Assembly (NCBI RefSeq): GCF_012222965.1
Contig: NZ_CP038241.1
Coordinates: forward strand, 1,364,001 to 1,428,000
Direction of reading: 5' to 3'
Length of the DNA stretch: 64,000 nucleotides
Source of the DNA: Allofrancisella inopinata
Lineage (GTDB): Bacteria > Pseudomonadota > Gammaproteobacteria > Francisellales > Francisellaceae
The notes below the pieces were generated by a model. The model saw nothing but the letters and a program-made list of their open reading frames with translations. It did no database searches and was not told where the DNA came from. Made by a program: the position numbers and the translations under genes. Each line of letters opens with the position of its first letter. The first letter of the stretch is position 1. Positions 19,550 to 27,980 of this stretch are shown piece after piece.

Positions 19550-20704
19550 CTACCTCAAAATAGAATCAACTAAACATCGAGCTTTTTTATCAATCTCAAA
19601 AACTTCTTCTATTTGTTTAGGATTCTCAAACTTTAATTTTTTTAATATTTTTTTATTGATTTTTATAATATCTAAATATTTAATTTTACCATCTAAAAAT
19701 GCTTCTACCAATTTTTCATTAGCAGCATTAAATACTATATTTGCTGCGTAATCTTTATTTTTTAAATTTTCAAACACTAATTTTAAAGCTTCAAACCTAC
19801 TAAAGCATGCTTTTCTAAATGTCAGCTTTATTTTTGTAAAATCCAACTCTGCAACATTGGCATACCCTCTAGCTGGATAATACAAAGCATTTGCAATGGG
19901 AGTTTTCATATCAGGAACACCCAATTGAGCCAGAAAACTACCATCTACATATTTAACCATCGAGTGAATAACACTTTGAGGATGAATTAAAACGCTAATT
20001 CTATCAGCTGGAACACGAAAAAGCCAATATGCTTCTATCACTTCCAAAGCTTTGTTAACCATAGTTGAAGAATCAACTGAAATTTTTTTTCCCATATTCC
20101 AATTAGGATGAGCACATGCTTGCTCAGGGGTTATATTAACTAGGTCATCTAACTGCTTATCTCTAAAGGGTCCTCCTGAGGCTGTAAGAATTATCTCGGC
20201 AATTTCTTTTTCGTTAAAAGTCTTGCTTTGATTATCCAAACACTGAAATATTGCATTATGTTCACTATCTACAGGTATAAGCTGGGCGTTATTTTTTGCC
20301 ACCTCTTCAATTAACAAATGCCCTGCGGCTACTAAAGATTCTTTATTAGCTAAAAGTATTTTCTTGCCTGTCCTAGCAGCTGCAAAAGTTGGCTTAAGTC
20401 CAGCTACTCCAACTATAGCAGACATTACTATATCAACTTGTGGATCACTAGCAATTTGCTCTAAAGCTTCCTCACCAACCAAAATCTCAACTTCTCTAAC
20501 GAGTTCTCTAAGCTTTTGGTATTTTTGCTGAGTAGGTACAACGACGTACCTAGGCTGAAATTCTTCACATAAACTAGCAAGCTTTTTTATATTACTAAAG
20601 GCACTTAGGGCATACACCTCAAAGCTACTACTCTCTCTAATTACACTTAATGTGCTATCTCCTATAGAACCTGTAGCTCCTAATATAGTAACCTTGCTTT
20701 TCAT
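19550..20704 (-). CDS. dxr: 1-deoxy-D-xylulose 5-phosphate reductoisomerase
   Basis: Dxr converts DXP to 2-C-methyl-D-erythritol 4-phosphate with NADPH, the second step of the MEP isoprenoid pathway that feeds ispA. The NADPH motif [12 protein letters not shown] is near the N-terminus. The metal and substrate region [10 protein letters not shown] and the flexible-loop block [19 protein letters not shown] are intact. I prefer the ATG at 20704 to the one at 20710: AAAGG lies eight bases upstream of it and family members usually start right before this strand. It lies just downstream of gyrA. Confidence 0.96.
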   Translation of the reverse strand: MKSKVTILGATGSIGDSTLSVIRESSSFEVYALSAFSNIKKLASLCEEFQPRYVVVPTQQKYQKLRELVREVEILVGEEALEQIASDPQVDIVMSAIVGVAGLKPTFAAARTGKKILLANKESLVAAGHLLIEEVAKNNAQLIPVDSEHNAIFQCLDNQSKTFNEKEIAEIILTASGGPFRDKQLDDLVNITPEQACAHPNWNMGKKISVDSSTMVNKALEVIEAYWLFRVPADRISVLIHPQSVIHSMVKYVDGSFLAQLGVPDMKTPIANALYYPARGYANVAELDFTKIKLTFRKACFSRFEALKLVFENLKNKDYAANIVFNAANEKLVEAFLDGKIKYLDIIKINKKILKKLKFENPKQIEEVFEIDKKARCLVDSILR

Positions 20705-20715
20705 AGACATAACCT

Positions 20716-23316
20716 TTATTCTGTTAAGTCAACATCTAAAGCTATTTCAGTTTCTTCTTCTAAGCTTTCCTCTATATCTGTATCATCTTGTTTTACAACC
20801 TTCAAACCTATAAGTTTTTCATTGTTTCGAAGGTTGATCAACCTAACACCCTGTGCCGAACGACCACACTCTCTAACTTCAGATGATGATGTTCTAACTA
20901 AGGTACCATTATTTGTAATCATCACAATATCTTCATCTTCAGCAACAAGGACAGCCACAACTACTTTACCGTTTCTTTCTGATGTAGAAATTGCTATAAC
21001 TCCTTGACTAGATCTTTTTGTTTTTCTATATTCAGAAACTGGTGTTCTTTTACCATAACCGTTTTCTGTAGCAGCAAGGACTACACCCTCCTCAGGATTT
21101 GTCACAAGCATAGAAACTATCTTTTGATCATCTTGTAAACGCATACCTGTAACACCAGCAGCAGAACGACCCATAGCCCTAACATCAGATTCATCAAAGC
21201 GAATAGCTTTGCCTGCATCTGAAAACATCATAATCTGCTTATTACCATCTGTAAGTGCAACATAAGATAACTCATCACTATCATTTAAACCAATAGCGAT
21301 CTTACCTGTAGAACGTGGCCTTGCAAATTCTGACAAATCAACTTTTTTAACTCGACCTAGCTTTGTAGCCATAAACACGTACCAGCCTTCTTCAAACTGT
21401 GAAATTGGCATAAGAGCAGTGATTTTTTCATCTTTTTCTAGTGGTAAAATATTATTTATTGGCCTACCTTTAGAGATTCTACTAGCTACTGGGAAATCAT
21501 AAACTTTTGACCAATAAACTCTACCTAAGCTTGAAAAACAAAGCATAGTATCGTGAGTTGATGCTAAAATTAATTTAAAGATACTATCTTCTTCTTTAGT
21601 TTTGGTTGCAGACTTTCCTACTCCACCACGTTTTTGAGCATTGTATAAACTTAATGGCTGAGTCTTAACATAACCATCCATCGATAATGTTACAACCATT
21701 TCTTCTTCTGCTATTAGATCTTCTCTTGTCAAATCTAATCTTGAGGAAATAATTTCTGATTTTCTAGCGTCGCCAAAGTTTTCTCTTATTTCAACAAGTT
21801 CTTCTTTAACTACTCTAATAAGCTCATTTGTATCACTTAATATTGCTATTAGATACTTAATTTTATCAATTAATTCTTTAAACTCATTTACTATCTTGTC
21901 TTGTTCAAGACCTGTTAGTCTATGTAGCCTCAAAGCTAAAATCGCATCAGCTTGCTCTTCTGTTAGATTATATGAAGAATCTGTTTGAATACCGTAGTGA
22001 GAAGCTAGCGTTTCTTTACGATACATTTTAACATCAACACCTTCAAGCATATTTTTGACAAGGATACCATTCCATGACTTAGCTAGCATAGATTCTTTAG
22101 CATCAGCTGGACTTGGCGAAGCTTTGATAAGCTCGATCATCTCATCTATATTTGATAAAGATAACAATAGTCCTTCTAAAATATGAGCTCTTTCTTTTGA
22201 CTTTCTTAGCTCATATATAGTACGGCGAGTAACAACTTCTTTTCTATGTTTTATAAATTGCTCTAAAATTTCTTTTAGGCCTAAAAGCTTTGGTCTATTG
22301 TCACTAAGAGCAACCATGTTAATACCAAAACTACATTGTAATTGAGTTTGAGCGTACAAAGTATTTAATACAACCTCTGGAGATTCATCTCTTTTTAAAT
22401 CTACTACCACTCTAATACCATCTTTGTCAGACTCATCTCTAAGTTCTGAAATGCCTGTTACTTTTTTATCTTTAACAAGCTCAGCAATTTTTTCAACTAG
22501 TTTTGCTTTATTTACCTGATAAGGTATCTCTGTAATTATTATTTGCGATTTACCTGATGCTTCATCTTCTTTTATATCAGCCTTAGCTCGCATTATCACA
22601 CGGCCACGACCTGTTTTATACGCCTCTAAAATACCATCTGTACCATTTATATAGGCACCTGTTGGAAAATCTGGTGCTGGGATATAGTGTATTAACTCTT
22701 CAACACTTAAACCTGGATTGTCTATAAGAGCTATTGTTCCATTAATTACCTCTGTCATATTATGAGGAGGGATATTTGTGGCCATACCAACAGCAATACC
22801 TGATGAGCCATTAACTAAAAGATTTGGTACTCTTGTTGGTAAAACATCTGGAACTAACTCTGTGTTGTCGTAGTTTGGAGAAAAATCTACCGTCTCTTTA
22901 TCAATATCCACCAAAAGCTCATGAGTAAGCTTTTGCATTCTAATCTCTGTATAACGCATAGCTGCTGGTGAATCACCATCAACTGAACCAAAGTTACCTT
23001 GACCATCTACTAATGTATAACGTAGAGAAAAAGGTTGAGCCATCCTAACGATAGTATCATAAACTGCAGTATCACCATGTGGATGATATTTACCTATAAC
23101 ATCACCGACAACCCTAGCAGACTTCTTATAAGGTCTATTATAATAGTTTGATAGCTCATTCATCGCAAAAAGAACTCTTCGGTGAACTGGCTTCAACCCA
23201 TCTCTGACATCTGGTAAAGCTCTACCAACTATAACACTCATTGCATAATCAAGGTATGATTGCTTTAATTCTTTTTCTATATTTATTGATGATGATTCTT
23301 TAGTCGTTACAGACAT
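20716..23316 (-). CDS. gyrA: DNA gyrase subunit A
   Basis: GyrA is the cleavage-religation subunit of the supercoiling topoisomerase. The 866-residue protein has the breakage-reunion domain with catalytic Y122 in [12 protein letters not shown] and a C-terminal DNA-wrapping beta-pinwheel. The GyrA box is present as QKRGGVG. In the quinolone-resistance-determining region I read T83 and D87, the unmutated-looking state if this lineage, like other Francisella, has threonine at 83. The acidic tail ([14 protein letters not shown]) is normal. It is the first gene of the gyrA-dxr-bamA run. Confidence 0.98.
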   Translation of the reverse strand: MSVTTKESSSINIEKELKQSYLDYAMSVIVGRALPDVRDGLKPVHRRVLFAMNELSNYYNRPYKKSARVVGDVIGKYHPHGDTAVYDTIVRMAQPFSLRYTLVDGQGNFGSVDGDSPAAMRYTEIRMQKLTHELLVDIDKETVDFSPNYDNTELVPDVLPTRVPNLLVNGSSGIAVGMATNIPPHNMTEVINGTIALIDNPGLSVEELIHYIPAPDFPTGAYINGTDGILEAYKTGRGRVIMRAKADIKEDEASGKSQIIITEIPYQVNKAKLVEKIAELVKDKKVTGISELRDESDKDGIRVVVDLKRDESPEVVLNTLYAQTQLQCSFGINMVALSDNRPKLLGLKEILEQFIKHRKEVVTRRTIYELRKSKERAHILEGLLLSLSNIDEMIELIKASPSPADAKESMLAKSWNGILVKNMLEGVDVKMYRKETLASHYGIQTDSSYNLTEEQADAILALRLHRLTGLEQDKIVNEFKELIDKIKYLIAILSDTNELIRVVKEELVEIRENFGDARKSEIISSRLDLTREDLIAEEEMVVTLSMDGYVKTQPLSLYNAQKRGGVGKSATKTKEEDSIFKLILASTHDTMLCFSSLGRVYWSKVYDFPVASRISKGRPINNILPLEKDEKITALMPISQFEEGWYVFMATKLGRVKKVDLSEFARPRSTGKIAIGLNDSDELSYVALTDGNKQIMMFSDAGKAIRFDESDVRAMGRSAAGVTGMRLQDDQKIVSMLVTNPEEGVVLAATENGYGKRTPVSEYRKTKRSSQGVIAISTSERNGKVVVAVLVAEDEDIVMITNNGTLVRTSSSEVRECGRSAQGVRLINLRNNEKLIGLKVVKQDDTDIEESLEEETEIALDVDLTE

Positions 23317-23432
23317 TACTTACCGTTTTTAATAAAGATATGACATATGGGTGATATTTTAACATACTCAAGCCTAAAAAGCATCTTTTGATAATAAGTA
23401 AGAAACCAGTAAAAACTCTTAAAAATTTATGA

Positions 23433-24095
23433 CTAATCAATTAATTTCCAATTTATAGCATTAAGTTTATGATTAGATAAATACTGGTTACAAAGTATAA
23501 AATGGTTACATCCTAGAAAGCCACGATGTGCTGATAAAGGAGATGGATGGGTTGACTCCAGAATTAAGTGTTTAGAATTATCAATAAGGTTTTTCTTTTT
23601 ACGTGCATGAGAGCCCCAAAGCATAAAAACAACGTTTTCTTTATATTCCGATATTTTATGTATTACTGTATCTGTAAAAGTTTCCCAACCAATGTCTTTA
23701 TGTGAGTTTGCCTTATGAGCCTCCACAGTTAAAGTTGTGTTTAACAAAAACACACCTTGCTTTGCCCAATCGACTAAGCAACCATGATTTGGAATCTCAA
23801 AATCTGAAATACTGCGAGCAAGCTCTTTATACATATTGCGTAAAGATGGTGGAACATCAACTCCCTTTTGTACTGAAAATGCTAGACCGTGAGCTTGATT
23901 ATAATTATGATATGGATCTTGACCAAGAATTACCACTTTTAAATCTTCTAACTTAGTATACTTAAAAGCGTTAAAAATATTCTCTTTAGCTGGAAATATA
24001 ACTTTACCTTTATTTTCCTCACTAGCCAAAAATTCTAATATTTGCTTAAAATAAAGTTTTTGTTTCTCTTTTGATAAAATATTTGACCAGGTCAT
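23433..24095 (-). CDS. ung: Uracil-DNA glycosylase
   Basis: Ung removes uracil from DNA in base-excision repair. The 220-residue family 1 enzyme has the water-activating motif GQDPYHNYNQAHGLAFS with catalytic D60. The minor-groove loop HPSPLSAHRGF is near residue 182. The gene is complete and marks the right edge of the core block: beyond its start codon at 24095 the sequence turns into IS remnants and accessory genes. Confidence 0.97.
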   Translation of the reverse strand: MTWSNILSKEKQKLYFKQILEFLASEENKGKVIFPAKENIFNAFKYTKLEDLKVVILGQDPYHNYNQAHGLAFSVQKGVDVPPSLRNMYKELARSISDFEIPNHGCLVDWAKQGVFLLNTTLTVEAHKANSHKDIGWETFTDTVIHKISEYKENVVFMLWGSHARKKKNLIDNSKHLILESTHPSPLSAHRGFLGCNHFILCNQYLSNHKLNAINWKLID

Positions 24096-24196
24096 TGCAA
24101 GCGCCCTTATGGAACTCTTAAAATGTTTAATTTATATATTATATTATTTAAACAACATTCTTGAAACTACTGTTTTTCAAATAACGCTTCTATCCT

Positions 24197-24310
24197 TTAG
24201 GATTTAATATGTAAATTTTCTAATTTCTCCTTTATACCTGCATCAGCTACTCTACTCCAAAATGAAACTTTCTTTTTATGCTTTTCTATTAGAGAATTAA
24301 AAGCTAGGTT
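24197..24310 (-). pseudogene. Decayed C-terminal fragment, possibly of a transposase
   Basis: On the minus strand about 38 codons stay open to a TAA at 24197-24199, including YNLAFNSLIEKHKKK and WSRVADAGIKEKLENL. The pattern Y-N-L followed by A-G-I and a short helix is reminiscent of the C-terminus of DDE transposases (TPAMxAGI...), but identity is uncertain. There is no start and no upstream domain. It shares the 425-base gap 24096-24521 with the IS30-type fragment below. Confidence 0.35.
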
Positions 24311-24324
24311 GTATTCTCAATGTT

Positions 24325-24408
24325 TATGCTGATTCCGTAATGTGTCCTGTCCTATTAGGAGTTAAATAATTTAAACATTTTTTAGGTCTATTATTCAAGT
24401 CAATTTAC
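24325..24408 (-). pseudogene. IS30-family transposase, C-terminal remnant
   Basis: A 28-codon minus-strand stretch reads LNNRPKKCLNYLTPNRTG. This is the highly conserved C-terminal signature of IS30-family transposases (LNNRPRKxLGxxTPxE). It is preceded by a stop and has no catalytic domain, so only the tail of an insertion sequence is left. Its presence next to ung marks the entry into accessory DNA. Confidence 0.7.
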
Positions 24409-24461
24409 AATTTTGTGAAACGTAAGGTTTTAACTTGTAGTTTCCACAATTATTTATATCT

Positions 24462-24498
24462 TTGATATTGTTTTCCACCATGTTATCATGTTATAACA
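24462..24498 (+). promoter_or_regulatory. Probable promoter and operator of the toxin-antitoxin pair
   Basis: TTGATA (24462-24467) and TATCAT (24484-24489) are 16 bases apart. A perfect 10-base palindrome, TGTTATAACA (24489-24498), abuts the -10 box 24 bases before the antitoxin start. An operator here would fit the autoregulation usual for Phd/YefM antitoxins; this is inference. Confidence 0.45.
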
Positions 24499-24521
24499 AT
24501 ATAAAAAAGGAGCTTAAAGAC

Positions 24522-24764
24522 ATGAGTATAGAAGTTTCAAAAAGAGAGTTTTGTCATAATGTATCTAAATATGTCTCATTAGTTAAAAATACTACTGATA
24601 AAATTATTGTAACTAATAGAGGTAAAGAAGAATGTGTACTTTCTGCTGTTAATTCACAAAAAGAAGCTAGAATGGAAGCTATAAATAAAATAAGAAATAA
24701 ATTTAAGGGTAAGCTGAATTGTAACAGTATCACAGAAACAGTATTACCACCGATGGATATATAA
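24522..24764 (+). CDS. Antitoxin of the Phd/YefM type
   Basis: This 80-residue antitoxin begins MSIEVSKREFCHNVSKY, resembling Phd/YefM DNA-binding domains, in which a short beta strand is followed by a helix. The middle IIVTNRGKEECVLSAV corresponds to the conserved ITxxGKPVAVL strand. I choose the ATG at 24522 because AAGGAG lies upstream at the right distance; the longer ORF reading from 24462 has no such site. It ends 2 bases before the PIN-domain toxin gene, the standard order. The degenerate palindrome in its promoter may be its own binding site. Confidence 0.8.
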   Translation: MSIEVSKREFCHNVSKYVSLVKNTTDKIIVTNRGKEECVLSAVNSQKEARMEAINKIRNKFKGKLNCNSITETVLPPMDI

Positions 24765-24766
24765 GC

Positions 24767-25168
24767 ATGTTGAGAAAACCAATTATTTTAGATACATGTG
24801 CTATAGCTTATTTATTTTTATCGGATGAATTAGACACTAAGCACCAAGTTAGTGATGGCTTACTATCATATATAGAAAACCATGGTGCGGTAATTCTATC
24901 AATATCATTTGCTGAGTTAGAATGCTTAACCAGAAAGAGCTATAACTCTTTGTCCTCATTAGATGTTAATGAATTATATTCTGAACTCTCAAAAATATTT
25001 GAAATTGTAGATATAGATACTGATTTATGGTTGGAAGCAGTGCGTCTTGAATGGGACCATAAAGATCCAGCTGATAGGCTAATAGTAGCATACGCTAAGT
25101 ATTATAATTATCCCATAGCAACATCTGATCTTAAAATAAAAAGTTATTACAGTAATACGATTATTTAA
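24767..25168 (+). CDS. vapC: PIN-domain ribonuclease toxin, VapC-like
   Basis: The 133-residue protein has the PIN fold with acidic residues spaced as in VapC nucleases: D9 in ILDTCAIAYLF, E in SISFAELECL, and aspartates in DHKDPADRLIVAYA and IATSDLKI. VapC toxins cleave tRNA or rRNA and are neutralised by the upstream antitoxin. The pair combines a Phd/YefM-type antitoxin with a PIN toxin, a common mix. The RNA target cannot be inferred. Confidence 0.87.
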   Translation: MLRKPIILDTCAIAYLFLSDELDTKHQVSDGLLSYIENHGAVILSISFAELECLTRKSYNSLSSLDVNELYSELSKIFEIVDIDTDLWLEAVRLEWDHKDPADRLIVAYAKYYNYPIATSDLKIKSYYSNTII

Positions 25169-25220
25169 AGAATCGCAAAGGCTAATAAAGAATGACTAGA
25201 AAAAGATAATGCAACTTTAT

Positions 25221-25241
25221 GGGGCTGTTGCAAGCTGGAAT
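25221..25241 (+). repeat. Left-end fragment of the 141-bp MITE
   Basis: The 21 bases here are identical to the left end of the element at 12117 and in the same orientation, after which the sequence diverges. No matching right end follows. It lies 24 bases beyond the stop of the MFS gene that ends the six-gene operon, at its downstream border. Confidence 0.75.
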
Positions 25242-25264
25242 GGTCAAGTAACCCTATAGACAAA

Positions 25265-26458
25265 TTAAGCCACCTTCTTAAATTTAGAGAAAACTGGAAC
25301 CAAGAATAAAAACAAACTAAAACCTGTAAAAGTAGCAAGTAACATATATATTGTAAAGGCTGTTATATTTGTCTTACTTAATATACCTACTAAATAAACT
25401 GAGAGTGCTGCGCTACTTAACTGCATAGCTCCCATAAATCCTGAAGCATAACCTGATATTTTTTCAAAACTACTTACAAGCCCAGCTGTTCCTAAAGGGA
25501 GTAAAAAGCCATTGCCGAATGTTAATATTGTAGCTGGTAATATTAAATCAACAGGAGTAAAGCTTACCCCATGGTTAAGTACAATAAACATTATTCCACC
25601 CAATCCAAAAAAGCCGTACCCTATAAAAATAGTCCTATCTATACACATAAATGATAGTAAACGCTTTGCTACTTGATTCCCAAATAAGTAACTAAGTGAT
25701 AATGAAATATAGAAAAAACTAATTTCTACAGCAGTGTACTTGAAGTGATGAAATAAAAATGGAGATTCTGCTATATAACCAAAATATGCAATATATGCAA
25801 AGCATACTATCGATGTATAGGCCCAAAAATTTTTACAAAAAAATAATTCCTTATAATATCCAAATATAATTTTAGGATGAATAGATACCCTATTTTCCTG
25901 AGATTTTGTCTCATGTAAAAATAAAATTATCATAAAGAATAAAATGCTGGAAAGTAGCACCACAAAAGCAAAAATAATCCTCCAATTTGCAATACTTCCT
26001 ATTAATCCACCTATTACTGGAGATATAGCTGGAGACAGTCCAACTATTGGAAATATAACTGTAAAGATCTTTGCTGATTCTTGTTTGGTATAAGTATCAC
26101 CAACAACAGCTCTGCCTATAACCATACCTGAGCTTGCTCCTATAGCTTGTAGAAGCCTTGAAGCAATAAACATATTAATAGAAACTGATAACATACATAA
26201 AAATGTACCAATAACAAAAATTACCATGCCCATTAGTATAATAGGTCTTCTACCATACCTATCACTTAATGGACCATAGATTAATTGTGATATAGCTAAG
26301 CCAAACAAATATACACTTAAAGTTAACTGTAACGAGTGCTGAGAAGTCTCAAAATAATCACCAATCTGTGGCAAAACAGGTATATAAATATCTGTTGCGA
26401 TTAAGCCTATTGCACACATCAACCCTATAATAAACAAAAAAATTATATTATTTTTCAT
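25265..26458 (-). CDS. MFS transporter, Bcr/CflA drug-exporter family
   Basis: This 397-residue inner-membrane protein has about 12 hydrophobic segments. It carries the MFS motif A sequence YGPLSDRYGRRPIILMG between segments 2 and 3. The opening DIYIPVLPQIGDYF is characteristic of the Bcr/CflA subfamily of proton-driven exporters. It is the last gene of a six-gene operon, 12 bases after the DUF6282-like gene, so its likely role is to export the operon's product or provide self-resistance. The substrate is unknown. Confidence 0.85.
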   Translation of the reverse strand: MKNNIIFLFIIGLMCAIGLIATDIYIPVLPQIGDYFETSQHSLQLTLSVYLFGLAISQLIYGPLSDRYGRRPIILMGMVIFVIGTFLCMLSVSINMFIASRLLQAIGASSGMVIGRAVVGDTYTKQESAKIFTVIFPIVGLSPAISPVIGGLIGSIANWRIIFAFVVLLSSILFFMIILFLHETKSQENRVSIHPKIIFGYYKELFFCKNFWAYTSIVCFAYIAYFGYIAESPFLFHHFKYTAVEISFFYISLSLSYLFGNQVAKRLLSFMCIDRTIFIGYGFFGLGGIMFIVLNHGVSFTPVDLILPATILTFGNGFLLPLGTAGLVSSFEKISGYASGFMGAMQLSSAALSVYLVGILSKTNITAFTIYMLLATFTGFSLFLFLVPVFSKFKKVA

Positions 26459-26470
26459 AACACTTTTACC

Positions 26471-27322
26471 TTAAACTTTTAACAGTTGTAACGGGTTATT
26501 AAGAGTAATATCTTTAAACCGTTTTTTACTTAACTTCATACTCTCAAACCACTCTTTTGATTTTAGATACCAGTCAGCAATACTAGGTTGAGACTTTTGT
26601 CCAAAGTCTGAGCTATATATTACTCTTGGAACATTTTTTAAAACCTCCACCATATCATCCCACGATTGATATTTTAATGTATAGGTCAAAGCACACTGTT
26701 CAACCCATAAAAATCCATATTGGCCTGATAGAACTAATAGTTCTTTAGCTGTTAACCCAGTCATAGGGTTTGCTGGTTGATTAAGCATAAATTTATCAAC
26801 TTTTAATTTTGCACACTCTTCTAACAATAATAAAATTTCATTTTTACTTGCATGCCCGCTTGTAACTACTATTGGATAGTCTTTACTCATCTTTAATATA
26901 TCAATTACATCCTCTTTTAGTGTATTTTTAATGCAAATAGAGGATGGCTCTGATGCATACTTTTCAGCCCATTGATTACTATACGATCTTATTAACTTAC
27001 TCTTATGTTGAGTTTTTCTTAAAGTAGGTAAATGAACAAGTATTCGTAACCTATCAGCATATGTATATTCCGATAAAGCATGTAAAATGGTTTTTCTACT
27101 TACTCCTCCAGCAATATTGTTTAAAACTATTGATGGTAGTACTGGCAAATCTTGGGTTCTTGCAATTTCAGCTGCCTGAACTGTTGATCCTAAATGGCTC
27201 TTCAAAATTACTGCCCCACCTAGTTCTTGGTATTTTTTTCCTGCTGAAATTGAATTCTCTCTTCTTAAAAATAGATCTGGAGATGCATGGTAATGTATAT
27301 CAATAAAATTTATGTTCTGCAT
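26471..27322 (-). CDS. Metal-dependent hydrolase-like protein (DUF6282-type TIM barrel)
   Basis: Starting from the ATG at 27322 (283 residues), the protein opens MQNINFIDIHYHASPDLF, with a H-x-H pair (H10, H12) as in amidohydrolase and PHP metal sites. Further likely ligands are the histidine in VTSGHASKNE and the aspartate in VIYSSDFGQ. The layout resembles DUF6282 proteins. It probably hydrolyses or isomerises a small molecule in the operon's pathway. The longer ORF start at 27346 would overlap the RraA-like gene; GGGAC lies upstream of the shorter start. Substrate unknown. Confidence 0.65.
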   Translation of the reverse strand: MQNINFIDIHYHASPDLFLRRENSISAGKKYQELGGAVILKSHLGSTVQAAEIARTQDLPVLPSIVLNNIAGGVSRKTILHALSEYTYADRLRILVHLPTLRKTQHKSKLIRSYSNQWAEKYASEPSSICIKNTLKEDVIDILKMSKDYPIVVTSGHASKNEILLLLEECAKLKVDKFMLNQPANPMTGLTAKELLVLSGQYGFLWVEQCALTYTLKYQSWDDMVEVLKNVPRVIYSSDFGQKSQPSIADWYLKSKEWFESMKLSKKRFKDITLNNPLQLLKV

Positions 27323-27323
27323 T

Positions 27324-27980
27324 TTATGAGTCCCATGGTCGCGCATAATTAAACCTAGATCTAGCCTCTGATAGACCCATTCCCAATTCTATAGCTTCTA
27401 TGATTTTCTTTTCTGTTTCCTCTATACACCTAGCTCTTTTACAAACCTCTTCAATCTTATCCTTGGGTATAAAAAGGATTCCATTTTTATCACCAAAAAC
27501 AAGGTCTCCATGGCTAACCAAAACATCCCCCATTTTTACACAACACTTCTCAGCAACCTTTTTGACACGATTTTTCCCAGAAGCCATAAAGACATGACTA
27601 CTATAAACTGGTAAGTTTGAGCTTTCTATTTCTTCTATATCTCTAACTGCACCGTAAACAACAGCTCCACCGATCTTTCTTAATGTCGAAACTCTAGTTA
27701 GTATCCCTCCCCATGTGGTACACCAATCTCTTGCCGCGTTATCTATTAATATTATTTCACCTTGTGATACATTATCAATATAATTGCCAGCATTTTGAAA
27801 GCCTTTATCCTCATCTAAAAGATCATATTTAACTGTGTAAGCAAAACCTATTAAAGTATTATTTGAGCTTCTTACACTAAACCCGGTAACTCGATCCTTA
27901 ATACCTAAGCTATCTAAGGCGTCAGAAACTACTGATGTAGTTAGTTTAGAAAATTCATGTTTAACCTGCTCAAGCTTCAT
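27324..27980 (-). CDS. RraA/HMG-aldolase family protein
   Basis: The 218-residue protein matches the RraA-like fold in its core blocks: GGAVVYGAVRDIEEI and the strand GDVLVSHGDLVFGDKNGILFIP. Family members include 4-hydroxy-4-methyl-2-oxoglutarate aldolases, oxaloacetate decarboxylases and RNase E inhibitors. The conserved G-x-x-x-R-D arrangement needed by the aldolases is present (GAVRD). In this operon, with a DRE-TIM aldolase and a beta-decarboxylating dehydrogenase, a 2-oxoacid aldolase or decarboxylase role is more likely than RNase E regulation. It overlaps the fusion gene by 4 bases. Confidence 0.75.
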   Translation of the reverse strand: MKLEQVKHEFSKLTTSVVSDALDSLGIKDRVTGFSVRSSNNTLIGFAYTVKYDLLDEDKGFQNAGNYIDNVSQGEIILIDNAARDWCTTWGGILTRVSTLRKIGGAVVYGAVRDIEEIESSNLPVYSSHVFMASGKNRVKKVAEKCCVKMGDVLVSHGDLVFGDKNGILFIPKDKIEEVCKRARCIEETEKKIIEAIELGMGLSEARSRFNYARPWDS